A stretch of DNA of 64,000 bases from Leptodontidium sp. MPI-SDFR-AT-0119. Lineage: Eukaryota; Ascomycota; Leotiomycetes; Helotiales; Leptodontidiaceae. Shown piece after piece: positions 33,529 through 44,245 of the stretch; the stretch's first letter is position 1; each line of letters opens with the position of its first letter. The notes under the pieces are model-generated. The model had not been told where the DNA came from and did not search any database. It saw only the letters and a program-made list of their open reading frames with translations. The stretch spans positions 1 through 64,000 of the forward strand of contig JAHLEZ010000044.1 in assembly GCA_020726505.1 (NCBI GenBank), read 5' to 3'. A program made the translations under genes and the position numbers.

Positions 33529-34680
33529 TAGGATTAGACTAATATTGAATAAATATGAAGAAAATAGCACAAATTAACTTAGACGACTTCTCTAGAATTA
33601 AAATTTTGGGTTTATTTACCCGTCTGTGACAAATTCTATAAGTTACCCTTCCTATCTCGTCGACTCCACCGAGGAATGGCGTTGAGCTTTGCGGCATAGA
33701 AGGCTTGCGCTTAAAGGAATATCTTCTACTGTAATTATCCATTTCTGCTATTAGTGTGTAACATTCCTTACATCTACAAAACCTCTGAACACCAACTCAT
33801 AATCCTGCAAACTTTCTCGCAACGGATGCTGAGCCCTGGTCTTCATAATGCTGTTTCGTCACACTACGAGTACCATAGTGAGGGTCGGCGCTTTCCGAGC
33901 TGATACATGGGCGGAGCTTTCGCAATGAAATAGAGGCAAATCCATGTTTCCGACCAGAAGGAAATTAGCGCAGTCGTGGCTTCTTTGTAGCAGATTTTTG
34001 TGAGCAGATATGAGTGTTAGGATCAATACTGCCAAGTATTACCCGTTGATTTTCTTGCTCTCTTCCATCCTCCTTGAGGTCATCGTTTGCTATCTTCTTT
34101 CGACGCGTCTTCTTTCTTTCTGAATCTATTCCCTTTTCATGGTCGCGAACCTTTTTCCTCTGCTGCAGGTCCCAACCATGAGCTTCCAAGAAGTGTTGAG
34201 CTAAATATGGCGTTGGGATAGAGATATGATCACACGTTGCCGTGATGCCATCGGGTTCTCTGTACAGGATGCAGGATTAGGGGAAATGCGCGAGGAGGTA
34301 GTTAGGGCGGGAGCAGAGCTCGGGATGAAGGTGAAGCTGCATTTGGGTCATCTTCAAGTAATTCTCCCGGGAACCAGATAGGACGCAGTGCACTGGAAAC
34401 AGGAGGAACTGAAAGGCATGAGAGGAGCAGCCGCTGGTGGTAGACAGTGAAGGAAGAAGTCAATTGAGGTGTGCACTAAGAAGACGACCCAAATTAAATA
34501 GAGGCAAGTTTTGATGTGCACTGTATCTATCCACATCTTTAGATATGAAGAACCCAATGAATCCATGCGCCATGGTTGTATTGTAGTGACGTGGAGTGGA
34601 CACGGAGATAAACAGATGCTAACTTTTCGAATCAAAATGCTCGGAGGTACGATAGGTTGAACACTCCTCCGGTGTCCTTT
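33529..34680. other. Intergenic, weak minus-strand frame
   Basis: A minus-strand frame at 33965-34189, which may extend a little upstream, encodes EAHGWDLQQ followed by a Lys/Arg-rich tail (RKKTRRKKIA). It could be the last exon of an unidentified nuclear protein. A second frame at 33539-33742 has no recognisable features. Confidence 0.3.
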
Positions 34681-34837
34681 GCTGGGACAATCAATGAGTA
34701 ACCTGGATCAGTATGGCGCACCGCCGAATTCTTTCAAATCGTTGGCTAAAGATCATACTGCAGAGCCATTGCGCAACTACGGGCATGCAAACCCATCCCG
34801 GAAGCAGCAGTTCGAGAGCTATGTCATAAAGTGCGGG

Positions 34838-37800
34838 AGCTATTGATTGGGGAGGGAAACGTAGTGACAGTCACCGCGCCAGCGACGGTACATACTTCGA
34901 AGGAAATTTGTTGAGGGGGATGCTGACGGATTCATGGGCGGATATGCGGATTCAAACACGGAATACCTTATGTTGGGCCGTGTGGTGATTCCTCGGATGG
35001 GACGGACCTGGGGCATTTGCAGCATGATATCAAAAAACTCGGCTTCGCTGGCGGGGGACAATGCGGCGGTCAAAAATATCATCGGCTTGCCTCTTTCCTT
35101 CAACGCCGCTCCGGCGTCTTTCATCTTGGGCCGGAAATCGGGACGGCTTTGCAGTACCGTGTGGCACTCGTCGATGACAATCCGATCCAACTGCCCTAAA
35201 CCCTCTAATCGATTCAAATATTGGCCAAATCTGGTCCCCGCCGCGGATTCGGGCTGGACGAATACAATCTGGGCTATGCGGTCGGACTGGGTAGTATCTC
35301 ACATGATGCTGGATATCCCGGCTCTACAACACCTCTCATCCAAATCCCGCTCTAATGTCTTAATGGCACGACTACCACCGTGGTGCCCGTTTTTGGCTAC
35401 GTGCTGGCAACTGGAATAACAAACTCTTCCCGGCTCCGGTACCCATGACGATCAAAATGGGACTCGCATGGGCTATGATGACTCTCAACGCCTCTTCTTG
35501 CTTCCCCCGGAATGTGGCCCCTCCCCCGACAATGCTTTGCAACTCGGAATGGATATCCACGGTCTTTAACCGCTTCCATCGCGCGATCTGGGCATCGTGC
35601 ATATCATCGCCAATCGTTGGACGTTTCCTCTTGGTTTTGGGCCGTGGGTCCTCATGGCTGGATGTAAAATTCAAAAACTTATGCCAACCCTCACTGACGT
35701 TCCGAAACTTGCCTCGACGACCAACGACCGTATCTCGATTTTCCATTAATTCTCGCGCATATATCATTCCAGCAACATGGGTTCCGTGACCGGCTTGCAA
35801 ATCGTGCTCATCATCGTCGTCTGGTCGGCCCCTGCTCCATCGTCGACCGTGGGATCACCACTGGGAAACGGGGCCTCTCGACAATACCGGCGGGATATGG
35901 CAATGTGGCAATGGCAATATCCCGCCAACAACTGATATGGATCTTCACCCCAATCAACCTCATGCTGGCTTCTTGTAATGCTCGTCTCATCGCCTCTGAC
36001 GTCCACCTGTGGTTTGGGTCTTCGTCCTTGGCCTCTTCCCCCGCCGCTCGATGCTTCCTGGGACCTGTCCAACGTCGATGCTCAACCTTCGTACTATCTC
36101 CCTATAAAAACGGACTGTTGCACCGCCTACCGCGGCTTTCCCATTGCAACTTCTCATGGAACGGCAAAACCAACCACAAATAATACACCAATAACTCCCC
36201 CACCTCACGGGGCAAATACCGGTGGATGATTTTGATATTGCCACTGCTGCGATATCCTTTATGATACCCGGTCACAAATGCCACCATGGCATTCTCCATG
36301 ATGATATTCCGAATGCCCCCTTGACGGCTATTCTTCCACCGCAATCCCAAAATCTCGGGTGCTCGTCCTGGCTGGCCGCCGCATAAATGGAACAACAACA
36401 ATAACAATACCAAAAACTGTTGTAGGTGGCAGTGATACTGCTCTGCAATCTCTTTCCGAATCACGGAACGTCCCCCCTCGCTGGATTCGGTGGTAAATCG
36501 TTGCCGGATCCTCTGCTCGGTAAACATGCGTTGATATAACCACCATTTCCCATCCACTTCAAACCTGCTGCGTTCGTCATCCAAAAATGACCACCCAACT
36601 CGACTCTCCGTCGGATTATCCACCATGGTATCCCAATCAATGCCGGGCATCTGCGTGGAATCGACCTGCCCCTGGGAATCCATATCCACCAATATCAAAT
36701 CCTTAAACAACACCTCCCGGGCTTCTCGCACCAACCCATGGACCATGGACCGGACCTCGGCCATACTAAATCGGATCTGCTGGTATAAAATGGTATCCCC
36801 AATCCACTGGATGCACCCTTCGGCCGTGGTGGTATATCTGATCTTTAATCCATACGATCGGGCCTGGAAAATCCACTGCATGGGGGTGGGATCTCTCTTG
36901 CCGTTGGCCACGGTCATAAACCGCTTCACCATCTTCCCAATCAAATGGTAATAACTGACGGTCTGCTCGCGGGCAATTGCTTCGGTGATTTCGTTGTCGT
37001 TCTCTTGCAACCGCCGCATGGCCTCTTTCTTCTTCTCGTATGCCTCCTGGACAACCATCAACCGGGCCAATTTGATGACGGCGGAATATTTGGGCGTGTA
37101 ATCCTCGGCATTCAACCAACCTCCATCGTCTTTCATGCCTAATATCGCCAATCCGCTGATAATGGCACTTTTGTACTCGTTGTCTTGCAATGGATGGTTT
37201 AACAAACTGATACACAACCGCAATACCTCCCGTTGGATTACCCTCATCTTTTCAATCTCCTCATCGCTCTCGTCCTCCTCGTCCTCCTGACTTTCCCCCT
37301 TGTGTTTGCTCCCTTCTTCATCGTCGGACTCCTCTGCTTGCTTGCCCTCTCCATCTTTCCATTCTTGAAACTTCCTAATCTCATCCCTCACCTTTTGAAT
37401 GTTAATTGCCTGGCTACTGGTCAACTGATATGCTGGACGGTCCTCTGGCTCGGTATCCTCTGCACGGAAAATATAACCCAAAATCTGTCTCCACACCTGG
37501 GTATATGATCGAACGGTTGTATATCCATCCAACTGTCAAACGGCATCTGGGTCTCCTGCTTTGCCTCTTTCTTGTTGACCTCAAACAACGCTGCTTGCCC
37601 TACAACCTCTTGCACCGTGGTATACTGGGCGTTTTGGATCATCCAATCGAACGCCTTATATAGCACCTGCAATTCGGGCTCATCATCTCCCACGGGACTG
37701 ACTAACTCCCGCAATTTCTCCGCGTCTAAACCGGCCGTATGGGCTTGCCATTTCACACGGCGCAACCATGGGTTCGACTCTCTGGCTTCGTCAAACTCCT

Positions 37801-38073
37801 TGATCTCTCGACGTTCTTTTGCTTCCGCTGCCCGCAATGCCGCTTCCATCTCTCCTTTGGCTGCTTTGAATTGATCAATCCGCGACTTGATCTGGGCTCG
37901 ACTGGGAATTTGCTCTGCATCCGTGGCTTGTACCTCGAAATACCCGGATTTGGCTCCTTGGACAAAAAAACGCTGACATTTGACGCCTGCTCGCCATGGC
38001 GTGTTGGTGCCTGGGTGGACGCCATGCTTCTTTCTACGTCCTCCCTTGTTGGTGCATTTCTAACCGTGTTCAT
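34838..38073 (-). pseudogene. Tyrosine-recombinase-like + RecQ-like helicase fusion, frameshifted
   Basis: Read 38073 to 34838 (minus strand) in several frames. The N-terminal region (37421-37849) is charged and coiled-coil-like. The 476-codon block 36102-37532 holds a helical region, an acidic linker, then GQPGRAPEILGLRWKN and YHKGYRSSGNIKIIHRYLP. These resemble recombinase box I (Arg) and the Lys beta-hairpin. In the next frame come GVKIHISCWRDIAIAISRRY and QAGHGTHVAGMIYAREL, resembling box II, the GH motif and the catalytic Tyr. The helicase follows: GTGAGKSLLFQLPA (Walker A), then VIDECHTVL (DEAH-like) and FLTAALSP (motif III-like). The helicase C-domain is missing after 34838. Frameshifts lie near 37525, 36110, 35800 and 35410, with TGA for a likely Trp near 35300. 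Helicase identity is firm; recombinase identity is inferred from motif order. Confidence 0.75.
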
Positions 38074-38361
38074 TAATGCAATGTGCTCTTATTCCGTCGA
38101 CTGTGAAACGTATCACGCCGCACACCTTACCTGCTGCTACTAATTTGCATTGTAATCCTCCTGTTTTCGGTTTGGCTAACCCTTCTACTGGGCTGGACGT
38201 GGGTGGGGAAATGGGAAATCCCATCGTCGCAATGCTTCTTCGTTCCCAATTAATCCATCTGGGTTCTAATAGTGCTCATATATATATTCCAAATTTTGGG
38301 ACTGTGAATAGCGCTCTTATATCAAAAACTAGAAACACGACACCAGCCTCTCAAACTTAAA

Positions 38362-39540
38362 CTAGCTAACACCGCTACTCTCCTCCAACAGTAGCCGAAG
38401 CTGCTCCCCGACCGTCCTGGGCTTCTCTCCTAGGAATGATTTACTCTGTTCCCGCAAATGTTTAACCAAGTCCTTCCACGCCACCGACTGACAGTTCCGC
38501 GTATCAGCACTGGGTGGAGGCCGCTGGTCGTTGTCGGCATTAAGCCACTCCAAGTCGATGGTTGCCATGCTGCCGCGCACCTCGTCCATTTGCACCGTGC
38601 TTGTCTTCCACGTCTGCATCGTACAGTGAAGCACAAACACTTGGCAGTAATGGAGGAGTGCCTCGAGCCGTCCTCGGATATCCACATCCATCGGGAGAAT
38701 ATTGATGTTGAATCGCCCGCGGCTGATGTAGTCATCTCTGCCCGTGCCGAGCGACGACTGGACGAGGATGCCTACCCACCAGAGCAGCGGGTTCGTTTGA
38801 AATGTAGCCTTCGGGTCGGTGATCAATTCCATGAGCAGCTCCTCAACCGCATCTTCCACAGGACCCCGGGTTCGGTTGGGGCTCTGACCAATCCCACCGT
38901 GCCAAACCACCGCCTCTGTGACGTCCATGATGCTATCGCAGAGTCCCTCGCTGAGCTTCAACCCCATCTCCTCTAGTGTGCCTTCATCGTAGGAGTGAAT
39001 GAGGAAGCACACCAGCCCGGTCCAGATCGAGTTCCCCCGTCGCCGTTTCCGTAGGTTCACCTTGGCAGCCCAGCTCTCGAAGGGTCCTTGCGCGGTTCCT
39101 AATCCCGCCTGGTTGACGATGGTACGGACAGGGACCGGCCACCGCTCTGCAAGAGTCTCTAGCTCGTCAAACATTAGCCACGCCGCCTCCTGGATACATC
39201 GACGTGTCTTCCGATCTTGCTTGAACCGCTTGGCCCGGGCCTGTGGTGATTCCGACCCTCTAGGCTCCCAGGTCACGACCTTACGACACGGCGCAAGTTC
39301 GGGCTTTGGTATAGTACCAGTCGCAGAGAGAAAACTGATCCAGTTCGTACAGATGGCCTCCCAGACCTGTGGGTTAGAGGCAGCGGGAAATCCGCTCGAC
39401 TCGAGCCACTGCTGATATCGAGCACGGTCGCTTTGCTTGATAGGGGGCACATCCCATCGCTCGTCAGACCATTGTGTGGGTGTTGACGTTTGTGTTGATT
39501 CCTGAAGTGCCACAGCGCGCGCGTTTGCCGAAGAGGTCAT
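38362..39540 (-). CDS. 392-residue protein resembling the N-terminal region of the recombinase-helicase
   Basis: Uninterrupted frame, ATG at 39538-39540. Its layout parallels the N-part of the neighbouring pseudogene: GPFESWAAKV here against MPFDSWMD there. An IWTGLVCFLIHSY helix then corresponds to VWRQILGYIFR, a VEDAVEELLMELITDP helix to IQREVLRLCISLLNHP, and LLWWVGILVQSSL to the ISGLAILGM block. Weak resemblance in the same order suggests a diverged member or severed N-terminal part of the same family. No catalytic motif is present in this part. It has no stops, unlike its neighbours. It could be a free-standing gene or simply a fragment that happens to be open. Confidence 0.6.
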   Translation of the reverse strand: MTSSANARAVALQESTQTSTPTQWSDERWDVPPIKQSDRARYQQWLESSGFPAASNPQVWEAICTNWISFLSATGTIPKPELAPCRKVVTWEPRGSESPQARAKRFKQDRKTRRCIQEAAWLMFDELETLAERWPVPVRTIVNQAGLGTAQGPFESWAAKVNLRKRRRGNSIWTGLVCFLIHSYDEGTLEEMGLKLSEGLCDSIMDVTEAVVWHGGIGQSPNRTRGPVEDAVEELLMELITDPKATFQTNPLLWWVGILVQSSLGTGRDDYISRGRFNINILPMDVDIRGRLEALLHYCQVFVLHCTMQTWKTSTVQMDEVRGSMATIDLEWLNADNDQRPPPSADTRNCQSVAWKDLVKHLREQSKSFLGEKPRTVGEQLRLLLEESSGVS

Positions 39541-39861
39541 AATCTAGATTCTTAATTCTTGTAACAACCCAAAGACGGAGTATTCCGGATGTTGACGTCT
39601 AGTGGAGACAAGCCTCCATTTTATATGTTACTGTCCCGCATTAGGCGGTGAGCACCGGCAAATCCCTGCTCTTGCCTACACCATTCACCCTCACGTGACT
39701 TCACAGTGGTATTAAGCCCTAATACTATTTAAGCACCATACTTGCTAGTAAGGAATGTTAGACATACAGTCGTGGTAAATAATATAACTGCCCTATTTAA
39801 GTTTATTTCTAATAATAATACTCTACTCTACGCATCCTGTATATGATTTGTAGCCTTAGAT

Positions 39862-40328
39862 TTAACATTCGGAAGACTCATCTCCTGCCTTTGTACAGCT
39901 CGAATCTATCCTCTGCCTTTGGTTTGAAGACAACTCCTCAAAAGCCTTCCGCTTCGTGGGTAGCCTAGAGCTAGTCCTACTCCATTCTGCCGTTCTAAGT
40001 GGCTTGGAAGCAGAAGCGCGGCTGCCTAGATACAACGCAAACCCAAGCCAGGAATGCCACTCACGGCTAATCTGACGGTATTCAGCTCGACCTGATGCAA
40101 CATGCCCTGGTGCCTCTTCAATCCCACGAGCGTAAACAGCACCAGCAACCGGAGTCGTGTGGCGTGACTGCTTGTCTGCCCACGTTGGCGTCTGTCCAAG
40201 ATCATAGTCCTTTTTAAATTTCCCCTGCTTTAGATGTCGGCGCGAGATAGCTATGACTGCATGCCGCCATACTTGAATTTTTGCTGAGGTGCTCGGATGG
40301 ATCTTGAACTCGCGGCCAATCAGTGTGA
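39862..40328 (-). pseudogene. Fragment of another recombinase-helicase, catalytic boxes
   Basis: A minus-strand frame of about 150 codons without stops has no ATG in its first part. It encodes KIQVWRHAVIAISRRHL and QSRHTTPVAGAVYARGI. These align with WRDIAIAISRRY and GHGTHVAGMIYAREL of the pseudogene at 34.8-38.1 kb and carry the Arg-His, His and candidate Tyr residues. The sequence is too diverged to be a recent duplicate. The upstream part is lost at the pentanucleotide repeat beginning at 40351. It ends at TAA 39862-39864 after a Ser/Arg-rich tail. Confidence 0.65.
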
Positions 40329-40350
40329 TAAAAATTATTCAAACTATTTA

Positions 40351-40513
40351 AATAGAATAGAATAGAATAGAATAGAATAGAATAGAATAGAATAGAATAG
40401 AATAGAATAGAATAGAATAGAATAGAATAGAATAGAATAGAATAGAATAGAATAGAATAGAATAGAATAGAATAGAATAGAATAGAATAGAATAGAATAG
40501 AATAGAATAGAAT
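40351..40513. repeat. (AATAG)n pentanucleotide microsatellite
   Basis: About 32 perfect AATAG units over 163 bp. It marks the break between the recombinase fragment and the F-box gene. Confidence 0.97.
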
Positions 40514-40959
40514 ATGAATAGTATTCTAAATAATATTCAACTATTCAATCTTCTGATTAAAACGTGACTTTAAAATAAGATCTAATATAAATCTAATCAA
40601 CATAATCGATAAAAAACTGATTCTCCTCCGGTAATAACGCTATTTCATCTTCTTCTTCCTCTTCTCTAAAAATGCCCCGACTTTTAAGCGCTATTATATA
40701 TAAAAACATATCTTTACTAAGTCTATTCCTTTAATAAGTACTATTTTTTATAACAACGCACAATGCCTCCCTCTCTCATTTCTCTACCACTCGAACTCCT
40801 TCGCAACATTTTGAAAAAGTTACCTATCGAACATGGCCGTGACGTACTGGCAAGCTGCCGCGAAATTTACGACAATGGCAAGCCTGCTTTTGACCAAAAG
40901 TGCTTTAGTGTCATGCCGCTCAGCTTAGAGGACGAGAGTATGTTGCAAGCTGAAGAGCT

Positions 40960-41977
40960 TGTTACGACCTACGATGCGACCTACGATGCGCCTCGTATTC
41001 TAACCGACACGGGCTCGTAGCATCGCTGGCTATGCGACGGCGCTAAGCCCAATAGGGAAGACTAGGTGGCGGGCCTACGACATGTTGACGTGAATGGCAC
41101 TCGACTACGCTAGGCCATATTAGGAGGGTCCCTCATACCGCGATGTTATTATCGTCCCGCGCTCTAGAAGTCTAATTAGGCTCATCTTGCCCTGGAACCT
41201 GAGTATCTTCGTTAGCAACGTGACGATCGTCGTCATACTCAAAACACTGCTAAATCCCGCTCCTCGAATCGTTCTCCTTATTCTCGCAAGCATACTTCAT
41301 TGTTGTCACAACTGACATACCCCTTTGGTCGGTTATTTGTCCTGGCATGCAGATCATCAAATGCGGTCTAGAGCGCCGACCCTTGCTTGGCTAGAGATGA
41401 TGCGAGAATCTCCAAGATCAGCAACGTCTACGAGGTACTCACAATTGATTACATCACCCCGCAAAGGTAGAGATGACCTCTGCATTTGATACATTAACTT
41501 GCAGATAAATTTCGGATGAATCGACACGTCTTACTTGAAATAGGATTTATCGTTTCACATGATAAAAATGATACCAGAAACATCAAGCTCCAAGTGCAAG
41601 CCTAGAAACACTAAACGTCAAAGTCATCAACTTAGCAAGCTTCGTATCTAGTCACCATATCGAAGCAAGGCTAGTGCAATAAAGTCATTATTTACCCAAG
41701 ATTTTAATTTATGTAATAGTTCTCGTACTAATACTATACAATAATATAGTATACTAGATAATGCCAGTATCTCCCAGTATCTTCTAATCCTAAAGCAATA
41801 ATCTCTAGAATGCAACACTGAGCTAGGGTGGGAAGCTAGTGTATATATACTCGAGCCCTCCCTTACGGAGAGCTCTCCTTTCCTCCTTGTCTTTTCTTCT
41901 CGATTCTGAGCGTAGCCTTAGGTCCAAATACAAAGCTTGAGTCAACTCGCCGTATCAACCTTTGGCTAGCCGTAACA
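40960..41977 (-). mobile_element. Solo LTR, family A, reversed, with a 0.7 kb insertion
   Basis: The ends match family A (TGTTACGACC...GCCGTAACA on the plus strand) and are flanked by a perfect GAGCT duplication (40955-40959 and 41978-41982). Compared with the other two copies it carries about 717 extra bp just after the TATA-like region, roughly 41140-41855. That extra segment has no recognisable coding content, and its own ends were not resolved. Confidence 0.85.
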
Positions 41978-42054
41978 GAGCTTACGAAGGAACAACCGTG
42001 TTGTTTTCTTGAAGAAATTATAATTCAGATAGACCGAGAATGCAGCGTAAAAAA

Positions 42055-43650
42055 TGATTTGATTTGATTTGATTAATGGCTATTAATCATATTCAAATCA
42101 AGTAAAATCTTGATTAATCATAATCAAATCAAATCAAATCAAATTAATCAAGCATTAATTGTGACGCAACGGGCTTTCCAATTCCTATATACGTTCTTAG
42201 AGTACAAAGTAAAGATTAAAGATCAAGAGATCAAGAGAAGTTAAATAGGGGCTTGCGGCCTAAGGCCTGTAAGGCACCAATCCATGGCGATGCGCCAGCT
42301 CGTCACATTACCCCCCCCTTCAAAAAAGCTGGCCTCCAGCGCTTATCCACGCCCTTATCCTGTACCTTAGGTACTTTGCCGTACAATCTGCTGTGCTAGT
42401 GTACTTGTGTCTAAGTGCCTGGATACACACTATGCCATGCCCCCAGCCTGCTGCCGTGCCAGCTAGCTATATATGCCCTTATATGCCCCCAGCGAAAATT
42501 CCCAGGTTTGACAGCTCTAACGTAGCAACTGTAAATCGAAAAGAAGGCGAAGAGAGGTTGGTCTCGTAGAGAAAGAAGGAGAGTCGAATATGAGGTCATA
42601 CGGCAGGGAGGTAGGCATGCCGAAGAGTAAGGTAAGTCGGTTGCGAAGAAGTCGGTAGACAGGTTCAATTAAGAGGTTCGTGCTGCAGTCTACAGAGCTT
42701 CGACTTGTATTTGGAGGTTGGCAACTTGCTCGGTGAGCTGCTGAAGTTGCTGGACAGGAGTAGGGGTCGCCATGTCGTGTAGAATCGAAAGGTTGTGAGG
42801 GTAAGGAAAGGAAAGGTTGTAAGGGTAAGCTCTATATGGCGGAGAGCTAGAGTATCGTCTCGATCGAGCGTTCGATGGACGAGCAGAGAGTTGATGAGTG
42901 CGAGTAGGTATCAGAGGTCAGACAGAATATTGTTCGGACGGATCGGAGCAGACAGAGCAGAACAGACAGAGCAGAACAGACAGAGCAGAACAGACAGATC
43001 AGGCCGGACAGACAGACAGACAGATACGGTGGTCGCAACCAGAGGACTTTGTATAATGTGACGCAACGGGCTTTCCAATTCCTATATACGTTCTTAGAAT
43101 ACAAAGTAAAGATTAAAGATCAAGAGATCAAGAGAAGTTAAATAGGGGCTTGCGGCCTAAGGCCTGTAAGGCACCAATCCATGGCGATGCGCCAGCTCGT
43201 CACATTAATTGATTAATTTGATTAATATAAGAGCCGCATCCTAATTAGGACTAGATTATAAAACTAAGCTTAAAGAGGGTTAGTATATACTAATAATAGA
43301 ATCAGTTAAAGTCTAAGAGTCTCGGTTAATCTAGAGAGCCTCGCTTAACCCAAATAGAGTAAGAAACATACTTTATTTAATTTAGTTAGTTTATTAGTTA
43401 GTTTATTATTTATTTAATTAAGTAGTTTATAAGTTGATTATTCTTTAATTCATTCTTTATTTATTAAAGTACTCGCTTATTTAATCTATTCTTATATTAT
43501 ATATAAATATCTAAATAAAAAAGTCATTAATCAGATTAATCTAGATTAATCTAGATTAATTAATCAAAATCAAATCAAATCAAGTAAAATTTTGATTAAT
43601 CAAAATCAAATCAAATCAAATCAAATTAATCAAATATTAATTGATTTATA
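42055..43650. repeat. AT-rich TTGAT-repeat element around the small LTR element
   Basis: Without the LTR element at 42160-43204 this is about 540 bp. It is bounded by runs of GATTTGATTT/AAATCAAATC and carries imperfect inverted ends. A roughly 65-bp stretch (CAAATCAAGTAAAAT... with TTGATTAATCA) occurs as a direct repeat at both sides. It could be a MITE inserted in the F-box gene. No clear target-site duplication was found. Confidence 0.5.
42160..43204 (-). mobile_element. Miniature LTR retrotransposon (TRIM-like), complete
   Basis: Two 148-bp LTRs (42160-42307 and 43057-43204) differ at one base (TTAGAGTAC against TTAGAATAC). They are flanked by TTAAT duplications (42155-42159 and 43205-43209). 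Orientation is minus: a polypurine tract GAAGGGGGGGGTAA abuts the 3' LTR (at 42308), and TGGTTGCGACC, a possible primer site, lies about 13 bp inside the 5' LTR. The 749-bp interior encodes only the start of a gag-like peptide (MATPTPVQQLQQLTEQVANL, ATG near 42773) before a stop. Near-identical LTRs mean recent insertion. It needs proteins from a full-length relative. Confidence 0.88.
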
Positions 43651-43878
43651 TGATTAATTTTGCTCACGCTTCGAGAATGTGATCACCATCCGGGAAAACT
43701 CCATCTTGAAGACCGCCTACTGTCCATTTTCACTAATGCACTTCAGGTTTCCACCAAATTCAACACTATCACAATCCACTATGATCCAGAAGAGTTTGAT
43801 TCGGCTGTAAGAGTTGTAGCACTTGCGTTCTCCAATACAATTCAAATTGACGGTTTCCAATCCCAGCCATGTCAATAG

Positions 43879-44135
43879 GAGAAGATGTCGGGCGGGCGTG
43901 AGGGCGAGGGTCTAAGGTGAGCCTAAAACGCGCATGCTGCGTGCAGGTTGTAGTTCGTCGTGCATATGCAGGAGTCGCAGACAAAGGCTGGATATTTTCC
44001 CGTATAATTAGGAGGCTGCGGTGGTGGAGGAGGTGGTGGTTGTCGGCGTTCCGAGAGCTCAATTCACAAGCAGTCTTCGTTGAAATGCTGCTCGTTGAGA
44101 CATGTTTTTCAGGTCCTCGTTACTCGTATTCCCTG
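43879..44135. other. Short flank between F-box remnant and LINE
   Basis: No gene is seen. TACTCGTATTCCCTG at 44121-44135 is the left copy of the LINE target-site duplication. Confidence 0.6.
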
Positions 44136-44245
44136 GACAACGTTTTTTTCGAATCTTTTGACCCCCCTGCGAACTCTCAATTTCCAACTCTATTTCACTA
44201 TAAACTACTAGAACTCCCTATATCCAGGCCCGCTAGTCATTCAAG

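Larger units (their letters stand above)
40763..43878 (+). pseudogene. F-box protein gene broken by three insertions
   Basis: The ATG at 40763 opens MPPSLISLPLELLRNILKKL, a clear N-terminal F-box (binds Skp1 in SCF ubiquitin ligases). At 40960 a reversed family A LTR interrupts codon 66. Beyond its 5-bp duplication the frame resumes in phase at 41983 (AEEL then TKEQPCCFLEE) until AT-rich repeat sequence begins near 42055. Gene-like sequence returns near 43665 (FENVITIREN, then LEDRLLSIFTNALQV in another frame), needing a frameshift, and ends at a TAG at 43876-43878. Substrate-binding repeats are not recognisable. It is a pseudogene. Confidence 0.7.

Noticed and set aside
38458..39415. Long plus-strand frames of 172 and 138 codons
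   Set aside because: They are antisense to the 392-codon minus-strand ORF, which has better composition and family resemblance.
40982..41030. C-terminal extension of the F-box frame into the following sequence
   Set aside because: The sequence is the reversed LTR A, identified by its ends and the GAGCT duplication, so it is not host coding sequence.
42847..43104. Open frames in the CAGACAGAGCAGAA-rich part of the miniature LTR element
   Set aside because: They are products of a short tandem repeat in a non-coding interior.
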